A stretch of DNA of 64,000 nucleotides from Chrysogorgia sp. JL179-B06 (taxonomy: Eukaryota > Cnidaria > Anthozoa > Scleralcyonacea > Chrysogorgiidae): NCBI GenBank assembly GCA_035772405.1, contig JAYKKM010000126.1, positions 62,001-126,000 of the forward strand. Direction: 5' to 3'. The notes below the pieces were generated by a model. It was not told the origin of the DNA and did not search any database. It was given only the letters and a program-made list of their open reading frames with translations. Below, piece by piece: positions 12,985 to 21,725 of this stretch (position 1 is the stretch's first letter; each line of letters starts with the position of its first letter). Both the position numbers and the translations under genes were made by a program.

Positions 12985-13003
12985 ATAGAATACTATATGT
13001 TTT
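12985..13003 (-). promoter_or_regulatory. Start-proximal promoter word of the packaging ATPase
   Basis: Minus-strand AAAACATATAGTATTCTAT directly abuts the ATPase ATG. It overlaps the TAA at 13002-13004 that ends the capsid frame, so stop and promoter share bases. Confidence 0.6.
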
Positions 13004-14239
13004 AGTATTGGATTGATTGTAGATCGTTGTTGATAAGGTTTACGAGTCCGTCGGAGAGTACGAATATTCTACACATGACGTTCGCTGTTGTGACTTTTTT
13101 AATGATTCCATCAGTATTCCTGACTGAGTATTCACGATCTTCTTTCCAGTAGCTACTTTCGCATTATCTTCGATAGATCTAAGGTCAACAACCAAAGCGA
13201 AACCGTCTTTGTAAAACTTTTGGACAGTCATGTGCTGGTCACAGTCTAGTTTTCGTCCAAATAGTCGTTTCGCTTCTACCCATAGTCTTGATTTTGGTAT
13301 TCCTTGACTGTATACCATATTTGGCACGCCTTCTATAGTAAGTTTGACTGACTCTATGTTTGGGTAGACGAACTCCTCACTGTCAGTTCTTGTCTTATTT
13401 GTGAAGAGTAGAACGATAGCTTTCATTGACTTTCTTGGTAGGTTAATATTTTCGTTCACAAGTGTGATTCCTTTATCCCACTCCACAGTCTTCATTAGCG
13501 TGACGTGCTCGTACGATAGAGATCTACCGGATGCGTATAGAGACGATACTTCATCAGCGATCTCTTGACTCTCGATAGTTTCGTACTCCAATTCGAGGTT
13601 CTCCAACGTATAACCAGTAACAGCTGATCCAGATTGAGCCACCATAATATCAGTTGCTTTGGGGAGTGTGACTATGTACCTGAGATTATTGTTCATATTA
13701 TACGGTGCGTATAAACCGTGATCTTCTAGAATCTTGTCAAGTTGAATCTTTTGTTTAGTGCCGTGAATAGAGAACATCAGACCGTCGCTAACTTTTTGTA
13801 CGTTTCCACTGGCCGCGCCGCTGTCATCCTTCGAGATTAACTTTCGAAGGTTCTCGTTTGCTAGGCCGTATTCGATCATAGCCGTTCGCTCTGTTTACGG
13901 TCTCAATAAATCTCTGTACGTAACGATAACACTCTCACCACAGTTGTCGTACACAGTCTCACCTGCTAGTTTTATAACCAGTTTTTCAGAGAGTAGTCTC
14001 GAGAGGTTATTAAGAAACCATGATTTCGCGTTCGCACTTTTGAAGTCGAATAGGAGATGGAAACTGGAGGGTACCAAACAAGTGTTACCCTTTGTCTTTG
14101 GGATATCAATGTATAACTCCTCCTCTGGATTGGCTTTGTTAGGGTTCAGTGTCACAACGTGACGGGTTCTTGTGCCTTTGATAGCAGATATTTCACGACG
14201 TCTATATCCAGGAAGCAACTCTTTTTCACTAGTATTCAT
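13002..14239 (-). pseudogene. Major capsid protein (double jelly-roll), disrupted
   Basis: The N-terminal part (from ATG at 14239) and the main part (13040-13879) read in one frame and carry landmarks of the Polinton hexon-like capsid protein: NLRKLIS, DHGLYAPY, ELEYETIE, LPRKSMKAIVLLFTN and EFVYPNIESVKLTIEGVPN. A TAA at 13895-13897 interrupts them in frame, with 5 codons between it and the next ATG. Near 13095-13110, beside an A6 run, a one-base loss sends the frame to an early stop at 13040. The expected C-terminal segment continues in the neighbouring frame to a TAA at 13002-13004. Full length would be about 410 residues. An upstream in-frame ATG at 14347 is less likely, because TAGTATATAG precedes the 14239 ATG. 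Either lesion could be real decay; the indel could be an assembly error. Confidence 0.9.
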
Positions 14240-16156
14240 ACTATATACTAGAAATACGTGTACGCAACAACCCCTCGCCCACCGTAATAGGCGATAAAAA
14301 TCAATAACCCATTGATTTGCCAATCGAATGGACTTTATAGAAAACACTACATGTATCTCTGAGAGCCTTTAAACTATCAATCTTGTGTTGTTCTGAATTT
14401 CATTGTTTCATAATTAGACATCAAACTAAATAACTCAAAGTGTTTACTTTTTTGGGTGCATTATTATATCAACCTGCAATGATTAAGATTTGTTTCATAT
14501 GTAAAGGCCGGATCCTCACTGTGATGTCACACTGTATAATAACTTACTGAAAATGCATGTATATATATCTTTGGGATTATTCGATCAAAGCACTCAAAAC
14601 TCAAAGCGCACAAAAAGTATCTCACTACTGACAATTAATCATTTTGAGGCTGCTACGTACATAACGTGTCTAGCAGGTTTTGCTATATATAATACAGGGC
14701 ATCATTTTTCACATTATTATAAATTCTAGTTAATATTTGTTACTATTATTAAGTTACAACATTATTTGCTACTATTATTATTAAGCAAAAACTTGAGTAA
14801 AACGTGCCAACAGATTGCCTGTTATGCATTTTGAAACATTTTTCTATACCGTTTATAATCTCTCCCACTCAAAACCCCTTTGGAAGTAAGTTGTAGTGTT
14901 TCTGGGGAAACACTTTTGTCCTTGGAATAGAACTGCATATGCAATGCCGGTTTTATATATATATTTAAGCTACTCTTGTTTAAGTGCTTTCTGAAGGATA
15001 TTTAAAGTAGATTTTATTAACATAGATTTTATTACATTTCTTACAAACAAACAATCAAATGTAAAATTAATATAATATGTGTGATCACTCGAATTAAAAG
15101 TATTACCTTCATCAACAAATCTGGCAACACACTAATTGGGCATGCACCACAAGAGCATTTATATGTGCATTTTTTTAAATTGGGGGAATAAAATATGATT
15201 CTGGACATATAAATTAAACAGCTTTATTCCCATGGAACTGAACCTGAGAGACTTTTTTTGAATATCATCATCTTGTAATCTGTTATAAATAGGGCTTCAC
15301 TTTTGTAACTATAATGTGTCATTTTGATAAAAGGAGCAGGGTCCCGATACATTAAAAACTAAGCAAATGTGTTCAGAGTATTTTTTGAAGGTGCGGTATA
15401 TAATGTTTATAAACCTGAACAGAAGAAGATATATGCAAGTGGAGGCCAGGCCAGGCATAACATGTGTAGGTCTATAAACATGTACAATGCTTGTTTACAC
15501 TACTCAAATGTACAAATGCCTTTATGCCCATACAAAAATTAAAAGCACAACATTGTCATTGATGCAATGCATTACAGTAAATTATATCACATTATCACCA
15601 CATTGATCAAGGGTGCACTTCACCTGCTTGTTGGTTGAGCTGACACATTCATGCAATATATCTCGTATTATAAAATAATCGGAAGTAAATGAGCGACAAC
15701 ATGCTGTCTGATTGAGATAAAAAACCGTGTCATTATAAGTCAATATTAAAGCATAAGCTAAGCTGACGTGTTCCTCGCGTAGATTTTGTCGTTTTTGACG
15801 TAGTGTAAATCACAAAAGGAAGTCAAAGAATACCTGGATACAAGACTAATCAAGGTACTAACACAAGAGAATGTTTTAACTGCAACGTTGAATACATTTT
15901 CATCGCTAAAATCGCTAACATGTTTCCTAGCAACCCACATAGCAACGCCGCAATATAACAGTTAAATCTGCATTTTTCATGGGCTTTTAGTGTTAATTTA
16001 ATGGTGTTATTTTATAAAAGGAATAAAAAGCTTTGTCTTGTGTGATTATCGAGTTATAATGGCACTCGAGAAGTTAGTAAAACACAGTGGCGAAGCTGGT
16101 CGTAGCAACTGGTCATATGTAAATAGTTTCAAAATTTGCATGCCGTACGACGAAAT

Positions 16157-16221
16157 GCTAACCTAATATCATCAAAACCCTAAACCTAACCCTAAATCTA
16201 GCCAAATTACTAACCCTAACC
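16157..16221 (+). repeat. Degenerate CCCTAA-type words
   Basis: Loose repeats of CTAACC, CCCTAAA and TAACCCTAACC, with a second small cluster at 16601-16632. They are too irregular and too short for a telomere and look like the CCCTAA-rich tracts common in dispersed non-autonomous repeats. Confidence 0.5.
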
Positions 16222-16432
16222 AAAAAAACTATGCAGAAAAGGCAAATTAATTGCTCAACACAGACTCGCAGTGTACTATTATTAGCCATTATTTGAGAAA
16301 TTATTAATTTATTTACCTTTATTTGTGTCTGTTCTTGCCCGTTAACACTGCAGTCTACAATTACGGCTTGAAATCAGCTGAAAAAAGTCTGTATTATTTG
16401 ATGCTTTAGTCCAGAGGTTCTGCAACTTCTAG

Positions 16433-16517
16433 TACGCCGCCCGCTCCGAAAACCCAAAGCCGCCGCCCCCCCAAAAAAAACGCTTTCGGTTTTCGGGGGG
16501 GGGAGGGCGGCGGCGTA
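16433..16517. repeat. GC-rich imperfect palindrome with homopolymer core
   Basis: The left arm begins TACGCCGCC...CCGAAAACCCAAAGC and the right arm ends GCTTTCGGTTTTCGG...GGCGGCGGCGTA, so the outer 9 bases and an inner AAAC/GTTT block pair. The centre holds a C7 run, an A8 run and a G9 run. It may be a foldback end of an inserted repeat. Confidence 0.6.
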
Positions 16518-16799
16518 AAGTTCGCGCTGACGTCAATTTAAATTTAAACGCCAAATGTAACTTCCCAAAAGCCGTTTATAGTACGTACGTCCCAATCACA
16601 ATTCCTAACCCTAATAATCCTAACTTAACCCCTTGCACTGCCAAATTATCCCTCTCTAACCCCAATTTTCCTTTGTTACCACGGCAACAATAAAGGATCG
16701 TTTACCATACATACAAATATATATATATTCCGACATAAAGGCTACTTTCACTTCCCCTTGCATAAAAAAGCGCGGGAAAAAATTCCGTCAAGATTAGCA

Positions 16800-16853
16800 C
16801 CCTCGCCCCAGGGCCTTCGGCCCTGGACGGCGCTTCGCGCCGCCGAGCGAGGG
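16800..16853. terminator. Three-stem (T-shaped) GC hairpin after the 477-aa gene
   Basis: The outer stem CCCTCGC (16800-16806) pairs with GCGAGGG (16847-16853). Inside are two perfect hairpins with TTC loops: CCAGGGCC/GGCCCTGG (16808-16826) and CGGCGC/GCGCCG (16828-16842). It begins 16 bases beyond the stop codon of the leftward 477-aa gene. The stop itself overlaps an AATAAA signal (minus strand, near 16868-16873). Termination or RNA 3'-end formation is the simplest reading. The geometry also resembles parvovirus-type terminal folds, so a replication or packaging role is possible. Function is inferred. Confidence 0.6.
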
Positions 16854-16869
16854 GATTATAACACATGTT

Positions 16870-18303
16870 TTATTTCCTCTGTTTGTACTGATCGTAGACG
16901 AACCAAGCTAGTGCTATCGCTAGGATCCATAAATTAGACGCTAACCAAGATATGCCTGCAGCTCCCCACTTTAGCGCAGTTGCCACCACGTTTAGCAGTC
17001 CAGCCAGTAGAGGGCCAGCCTTTGTGGCTAGGTTAGCTATAGCTTTTCCTAATTTTCCAAGTGCTTGACCACCTTTGAAGACAACACTTCTAGCAGATAT
17101 TATAATTGTGGTGATAAAAGAGGCTATGGTTATTCCTAAAGCCGAAGCGCCTAACCAATTTTCTTTAAACCACTCCTTTACTTTTTGTAACCGAGTGATG
17201 TCCTCTTCTTGTCGCTCCCTAACATTCTCACGTTCCAATTGGTTTAAGGTTCGACCCTTAGCTATCTCGAGACCTGTCAATCTCTCATACAATTCTGTCC
17301 TCTTTACGGAATTATATTCCTCTCTATTCATATCGTCTGCGGTCTTGTCAATAGCGTCCTGAAAATAGTCAGCTTGAACTGTTAGAAATTGTGGTCTAGT
17401 GTCTGGATCGATTGTATCACTTGGGTTTAGGACACCTATTAACTCGCGATTTTCTTCTTCTGTTAACCCAAATACGTTATCGTAGTTCATTTCTGTTCTA
17501 ATTACTGGGAAGTCTTCACTTGAAACTGTGGTGTCTTCTGTTCTATCGTCAGTTGTTGGGGTGTCTACATTTTCTGTTCTAACGTCAGTTGTTGTGTCGG
17601 GGATTTGACCGACCAACTGCTTAAACTGTTCAATCGCACTCTTACTTTTAATGTCTGTACTGTAGATTAAACCATTTTTTCCAGGTTTTAGTATTAGTTT
17701 AGGTTTCAAATATTTACCATCTTCTCCTACCGGTTTGAAAAGAATAGAACCTGAGGGTGTCACATATGACCTATTGACTATATTCCTTGACACATCGTCA
17801 TTACTGAGTCTTTTTTTGTACAATTTACGCATTTTTTTATCTATTAGATTGGTTCTTTTTATATCATTTTCTAAAATCTCTTTGTTGAGTGTTTTTAGCT
17901 TACCTAACCTTCTTTCGATTTCGCTAGCCTCTTCGAAAGCTAAATTGAAGCTCTCGTCGTGGACGTCACCATATGTCGCCGGTTCAGCAAATACTACTGC
18001 TGGAGCCTCAGTGGTGACATCGCTGCCTTTACTAGTGATTAACACTGTTTTCCCACCTTTTCTGCCTGTGAATAATGTCTTCATAAATCTGTTTTGTAAT
18101 CTGAGTTTTATGGCTCTAGTATCTATCTCTATTTCTACCTTGACGATTTTGGCTAATCTAACGGTTTGTTCTTGATCTGTTTCGTCTTCTATGAGTGTAG
18201 TATTGTTAAGTGTCTCGAGCTCTTCTTCTAACTGCTCGTCTGTATACTCCTTAAACTTGTCAAGATTTTGCATTTCGATTTCATCGAACCCTCCTTCAGC
18301 CAT
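16870..18303 (-). CDS. Tail-anchored virion-like protein of unknown family (477 aa)
   Basis: Residues 1-60 are acidic. A charged helical region spans about 125-170 (EIERRLGKLKTLNKEILENDIKR...). A Thr/Asp-rich linker lies near 245-275, and a helical segment near 330-383. The C-terminal 100 residues hold a membrane span at about 384-404, a Gly/Ala-rich stretch (GKLGKAIANLATKAGPLLAG) that could be amphipathic and membrane-active, and a second span at about 453-470 ending in a basic tail. It is expressed leftward behind integrase, with AAAATATTGAGTAGTGTATA directly before the ATG, and ends in a stop overlapping AATAAA. By position and architecture it may be an internal virion or membrane-penetration protein; I do not recognise a named family. 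Confidence 0.75.
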   Translation of the reverse strand: MAEGGFDEIEMQNLDKFKEYTDEQLEEELETLNNTTLIEDETDQEQTVRLAKIVKVEIEIDTRAIKLRLQNRFMKTLFTGRKGGKTVLITSKGSDVTTEAPAVVFAEPATYGDVHDESFNLAFEEASEIERRLGKLKTLNKEILENDIKRTNLIDKKMRKLYKKRLSNDDVSRNIVNRSYVTPSGSILFKPVGEDGKYLKPKLILKPGKNGLIYSTDIKSKSAIEQFKQLVGQIPDTTTDVRTENVDTPTTDDRTEDTTVSSEDFPVIRTEMNYDNVFGLTEEENRELIGVLNPSDTIDPDTRPQFLTVQADYFQDAIDKTADDMNREEYNSVKRTELYERLTGLEIAKGRTLNQLERENVRERQEEDITRLQKVKEWFKENWLGASALGITIASFITTIIISARSVVFKGGQALGKLGKAIANLATKAGPLLAGLLNVVATALKWGAAGISWLASNLWILAIALAWFVYDQYKQRK

Positions 18304-18309
18304 TATACA

Positions 18310-19395
18310 CTACTCAATATTTTGAATGTCGCTTTCTGGTATCCATGAGTTGTGCTTACTGTCGTAGCCAAGCCACTTAACCAAAGCCATCTTCTTACCT
18401 CCCACCTTCTTTCTCTTTAGTATCTTCTCAACTTTGTATACATCGTCTTTTTTATCAACAGCTGATAGCTCTTCCTCATAAAACTTACCAACGATAGGTT
18501 CCCCTTCACGGTCCTCTATCTCGTATACGGTAGGGTCACCACGTATGACCTTTGTCACTTTGAATAGCTCCTCAGTGAAGTTAGCCTCATACCCTTTTGC
18601 GAATATGCTCTTGTACTTTGATATCCTGACAGTCTCACCTACTTTAAACTTTGGTAGTGGGTAGTCACCGAAATGGTGTCCAAACAACGTCGTCCATACT
18701 TCGTTTTCGTTTTTCTTGCTCACATCTTTAGGTTTCATTAGAATAGTACTGTGTTTGGTATTGTTGTAATTCTCAACAAGCTGGTCTAGAATGTCAATCC
18801 ACTTGTACGTTCCTTTACTGTAGAAGTACTTCCACATAGACGTCTTGAGTGTTCTGTTAAACCGTTCCACGACTGCTGCCTTTTTATCAGAGTTCGTGCT
18901 GAAGTACTTAACATCGTGTTTCTCCAATAGATCCTTCACACCAACGTTGTAGAATTCCTTACCATCGTCAAACTGAACCAGCTTTGGATACTCGCCAAAT
19001 CTAACCTTAGCCTTCTCCAATAACTTTGAGACAGCCTTAGTCATGTTTTTCGTATCTTTCCTGTAGACAGGTATGGTAAACGCATACCTACTAAGGATCT
19101 CAGTGGCTGTTAGTATCCAGTAGTACCCATTGTTCTTGTTCTTGTACTTGCCCATATCGACCAAGTCCATCTGTATCTGCTCACCCAGATAGTCAACAAA
19201 CGTTTGTCTAAACTTGTGTTTCTTAACAACTGGTTTGTACCTAGTGTATGTGTCTTGAGATTTTAGCCAGTCCTTTATCTTTACCCTACTAACGTTTAGA
19301 CCGTCTTCTTGTGCCTTTTGGTACAGCCTCTCGGCGGATTGGTAACCAGTTGATGGGTTGTAGTAAATATCTCTTAGTTCTTGCTCTACGTCCAT
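18310..19395 (-). CDS. Polinton integrase, retrovirus-type with chromodomain
   Basis: The 361-residue integrase inserts the element, cutting target DNA with a 6-bp stagger. The catalytic core has D77 (IQMDLVD), D143 (QFDDGKEF) and E177 (AVVERFNRTL). A C-terminal chromodomain follows at about 318-356 (VYKVEKIL...ALVKWLGY...NSWIPESDI), which in this family may read histone marks. A classical HHCC zinc domain is not evident at the N terminus. I use the ATG at 19395; a GTG two codons upstream lies against the neighbour's stop and is unlikely. It sits 6 bp upstream of the 477-aa gene and 5 bp downstream of the 215-aa gene, so these three form a tight leftward set. CACGTAGTGTAT abuts the start. The frame is fully intact. 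Confidence 0.95.
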   Translation of the reverse strand: MDVEQELRDIYYNPSTGYQSAERLYQKAQEDGLNVSRVKIKDWLKSQDTYTRYKPVVKKHKFRQTFVDYLGEQIQMDLVDMGKYKNKNNGYYWILTATEILSRYAFTIPVYRKDTKNMTKAVSKLLEKAKVRFGEYPKLVQFDDGKEFYNVGVKDLLEKHDVKYFSTNSDKKAAVVERFNRTLKTSMWKYFYSKGTYKWIDILDQLVENYNNTKHSTILMKPKDVSKKNENEVWTTLFGHHFGDYPLPKFKVGETVRISKYKSIFAKGYEANFTEELFKVTKVIRGDPTVYEIEDREGEPIVGKFYEEELSAVDKKDDVYKVEKILKRKKVGGKKMALVKWLGYDSKHNSWIPESDIQNIE

Positions 19396-19400
19396 ATACA

Positions 19401-20048
19401 CTACGTGATGTGTAAATCTAACAACACCTCGCCAACGTTAACACTGTTATCGTCCTGATCTGTTATCTTGAACTCTAGTTGGTTGATGACTCCTTTGTTT
19501 ATTGGGATTTTTGACTCAACACCAAAGAAATGTTGTACAGAGCCCTTAAGTGTCTGTGTGCTAGTTATTGGCAGTACTGCGATACAACCACTTTTGCTAC
19601 CATTAACTATGTTCTTAGACCTGTCCACAATATTAGATGTTACTTGTATGTATTTCAGTCCTCTGTTAACGTTCACAACGTTAGGACTGGTTTTTGTGGT
19701 GGTTATTGTAGTGTTTTCGTCAAACCCTAGAAGTTGTCCAAATTTAAACAGTTCTATTTGTTGATCAGTTGTTATCGTACACGTCGAGTCATATCTGTTA
19801 GCCACTAGCTTGACGTCTCCTAACTCTTTCAAGTCGTCGGCAATCGTTTTAAAGGTGTGGTACCCAGGACTAAAAACGTGGTTGTTACTGTTATAAGTTA
19901 TCTTACTGTTGACTGTGGTTACGTTAACGTAGTCCCAAAAGATGGTTGCCTTCTCCACTAGTAAGTGAGGGTCTGAGTTAGTTGCTATAGTTGACTCTGG
20001 TAGGTCTATAGTTTTCGTTGAACCACTAATCAATACTACCACTCTCAT
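19401..20048 (-). CDS. Possible minor capsid (penton-like) protein (215 aa)
   Basis: The product is predicted to be almost all beta-strand, with no membrane span. The first 20 residues are hydrophobic beta (MRVVVLISGSTKTIDLPEST), residues 100-112 read FKFGQLLGFDENT, and the C-terminal third (about 135-215) has the pattern IQVTSNIVDRSKN, CIAVLPI, NQLEFKITDQDDNSVNVGEVLLDLHI. That layout (Q/C-x-N-IV..., VLPI, a polar DQDxNxVNxG turn, final LLDLxI) is like the jelly-roll minor capsid proteins carried by Polintons and related viruses. The assignment rests on pattern and gene context only. It is divergently transcribed from the 551-aa gene across 17 bp. Confidence 0.5.
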   Translation of the reverse strand: MRVVVLISGSTKTIDLPESTIATNSDPHLLVEKATIFWDYVNVTTVNSKITYNSNNHVFSPGYHTFKTIADDLKELGDVKLVANRYDSTCTITTDQQIELFKFGQLLGFDENTTITTTKTSPNVVNVNRGLKYIQVTSNIVDRSKNIVNGSKSGCIAVLPITSTQTLKGSVQHFFGVESKIPINKGVINQLEFKITDQDDNSVNVGEVLLDLHIT

Positions 20049-20065
20049 ATAACGTACGGTATGTT
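20049..20065. promoter_or_regulatory. 17-bp divergent promoter
   Basis: Only ATAACGTACGGTATGTT separates two opposed ATG codons. Read on the minus strand it is AACATACCGTACGTTAT, a close match to the promoter word of other genes. The centre (CGTACG) is palindromic, so one site could serve both directions. Confidence 0.65.
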
Positions 20066-21721
20066 ATGATGGATGTGTTCAAAAGAAAGTATCCTTATGC
20101 TGACAAGAATAGGTTTTTTCTTGATGTTGACGACAATATGCATATACATATATTCTTCGTGACGAAAACCAATATTGATGACGTTTCGATAGACTCAAGT
20201 AGGTTTAAGACTAACCCGGAGTATACTAAGTATCTAACGATAAACAAACCAATGATAGTTAACCAAAAAGAGATAGCTAATGCCATACGCGTGGCTAAGC
20301 TGAATCTAGTTAAAAAGTACCCTTACGTCACTTTGAGTAAGTTTGAGTTCGATCCAACTGTCTCACAAGATGGTGAGGTTAATGGCGTTGACATATATTT
20401 TAGAAACAACAACATCATAAGCACTAACATAACTAGTGATGCCTTCAAAAACGACAAGAGTATGTGGATTTGGTTACACAACAACAAGTCTCCAAAAGGT
20501 CACGACGACAAGTTTCCAAAAATATGGCTATCTGGTGGAACTATCCAACCACTATCAAAAGGTCGCAAGAACCACTGGGGACTTTGGGATGGCTATCCAA
20601 CGGAAAACGTGTTGAACTACCCAGTGAATAACTTTAGAGTCTTCGTTAATCAAAAGAACTACTTTCTCTCAAAGTTACCAATATTACAAATCACCACGTC
20701 AAAGACAAAGTCAAAGTGGGACGATAATGAGAGCTACTATAGGCTCGTGTTTGCAACGTATTGTGCAAGTTTCTGTTGTGGAGTGTCGTTGCAACACTTG
20801 TCACCCTCGCAAGAAGTTCACCCTGTTATCACTAGTGTAATGAGGTTTCATCTGTACTTTACTGTTAGAAGACTTCTCAGAAGGATGGATGGTGGTGAGA
20901 GTATGAGTTCGATAAGTAGAGAGTTTGACGCTGGAGAATTGTATGGTAAGACAGACAAGATTCCTAGAAAACATTACTACCAAGGTAAAGTCCTTGCTGA
21001 TGGTACAACAGGTGAGGAGAGAGTCTTCACGATTAACGACGTTAAGAACGACTACAAACGATACGTTCCTCTGGTGTCGAACGGTCTTACCAACATTGGG
21101 AAACAATACCTAAATCAGTCCATAGAGGCCTTTGTTTACTCTACACTTGGTGCACAAGCTAGAACACGTGTGTCAGTCGTTGGTGATTCCGCAGGCAGTC
21201 TAGAGACTCAACAAGAGTTCCGAAAGTTGGTGGAGGATAGTGTTATAAACTACGACGTGTCAACGTGGATTCTCAACATGAACAAGTCGATTAGAGACAC
21301 TAACGTTATCCAAAATCTCGCGCTGTCACCGTCTACGTGGCTAATGCCAAGTAACGTGGTAATCCTCAAGAACAAAATCGCTGGGTACAACAACCTATTG
21401 AAGACTGCTACACATAGTATGAAGTTTGGAGTAAATAGTGGGTTAAACTACACAAAAACGACGGAGGTTAAGAAAGTACATCAAGAAGGTGGAGAGCATC
21501 TGGAGACACTTGATAAGCCAAAGGTGACGCATCGTCTGGTGACATCAAACGTAGCACACCAGGAAGGTGGAGAGCACCTTGAGAAACTTGACAAACCACC
21601 AAAGGTGACACATCAAGAACGTCGTCTAGAGGCGACACCAGGTGACAACACGACAGAGTTGGGGCTAGTTCTAGTGGTTTCGGCTGCGTCTGGCTATTTA
21701 GTAAGCAAATATATGTTATAA
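20066..21721 (+). CDS. Large tail-anchored protein with tandem repeat (551 aa)
   Basis: The product is soluble-looking over about 460 residues, with the landmarks KYPYADKNRFFLDVDD, WIWLHNNKSPKGHDDKFPKIWLSGG and a short Cys/Ser patch YCASFCCGVSL. A duplicated segment follows at 471-489 and 497-516 (HQEGGEHLE-LDKP-KVTH). The C-terminal 21 residues form a single membrane span ending KYML. Two ATGs stand in tandem at 20066 and 20069. The next gene starts 4 bp after the stop. The C-terminal anchor after a flexible repeated stalk suggests a membrane- or capsid-attached structural protein. I do not recognise the family. The frame is intact. Confidence 0.75.
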   Translation: MMDVFKRKYPYADKNRFFLDVDDNMHIHIFFVTKTNIDDVSIDSSRFKTNPEYTKYLTINKPMIVNQKEIANAIRVAKLNLVKKYPYVTLSKFEFDPTVSQDGEVNGVDIYFRNNNIISTNITSDAFKNDKSMWIWLHNNKSPKGHDDKFPKIWLSGGTIQPLSKGRKNHWGLWDGYPTENVLNYPVNNFRVFVNQKNYFLSKLPILQITTSKTKSKWDDNESYYRLVFATYCASFCCGVSLQHLSPSQEVHPVITSVMRFHLYFTVRRLLRRMDGGESMSSISREFDAGELYGKTDKIPRKHYYQGKVLADGTTGEERVFTINDVKNDYKRYVPLVSNGLTNIGKQYLNQSIEAFVYSTLGAQARTRVSVVGDSAGSLETQQEFRKLVEDSVINYDVSTWILNMNKSIRDTNVIQNLALSPSTWLMPSNVVILKNKIAGYNNLLKTATHSMKFGVNSGLNYTKTTEVKKVHQEGGEHLETLDKPKVTHRLVTSNVAHQEGGEHLEKLDKPPKVTHQERRLEATPGDNTTELGLVLVVSAASGYLVSKYML

Positions 21722-21725
21722 CATA

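Larger units (their letters stand above)
14240..16799. other. 2.6-kb AT-rich non-coding stretch inside the element
   Basis: No open frame here looks like a gene on either strand; the longest, 60 codons near 15758-15940, shows no motif. Composition changes from the codon-structured flanks to AT-rich host-like DNA with TATATATA tracts (14560, 14960, 16715), ATTATTA runs (14740-14780), scattered CCCTAA words and a GC-rich palindrome at 16433-16517. It separates the capsid gene from the 477-aa gene. I infer a secondary insertion of non-autonomous repeat DNA, or a decayed gene region; the missing protease gene might have been here. I could not define terminal repeats or a target duplication for it. 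Confidence 0.6.

Noticed and set aside
15758..15940. 60-codon leftward frame in the non-coding gap as a gene
   Set aside because: No motif, no promoter word before it, and AT-rich non-coding composition around it.
16157..16632. Interstitial telomere
   Set aside because: CCCTAA words are irregular, few and interrupted, unlike a telomeric tract.
14240..16799. tRNA or other structured RNA gene
   Set aside because: No A/B-box pair or cloverleaf was recognisable by eye.
19396..19401. GTG start for the integrase at 19401
   Set aside because: It overlaps the stop codon of the upstream gene; an ATG two codons on has the promoter-like CACGTAGTGTAT directly before it.
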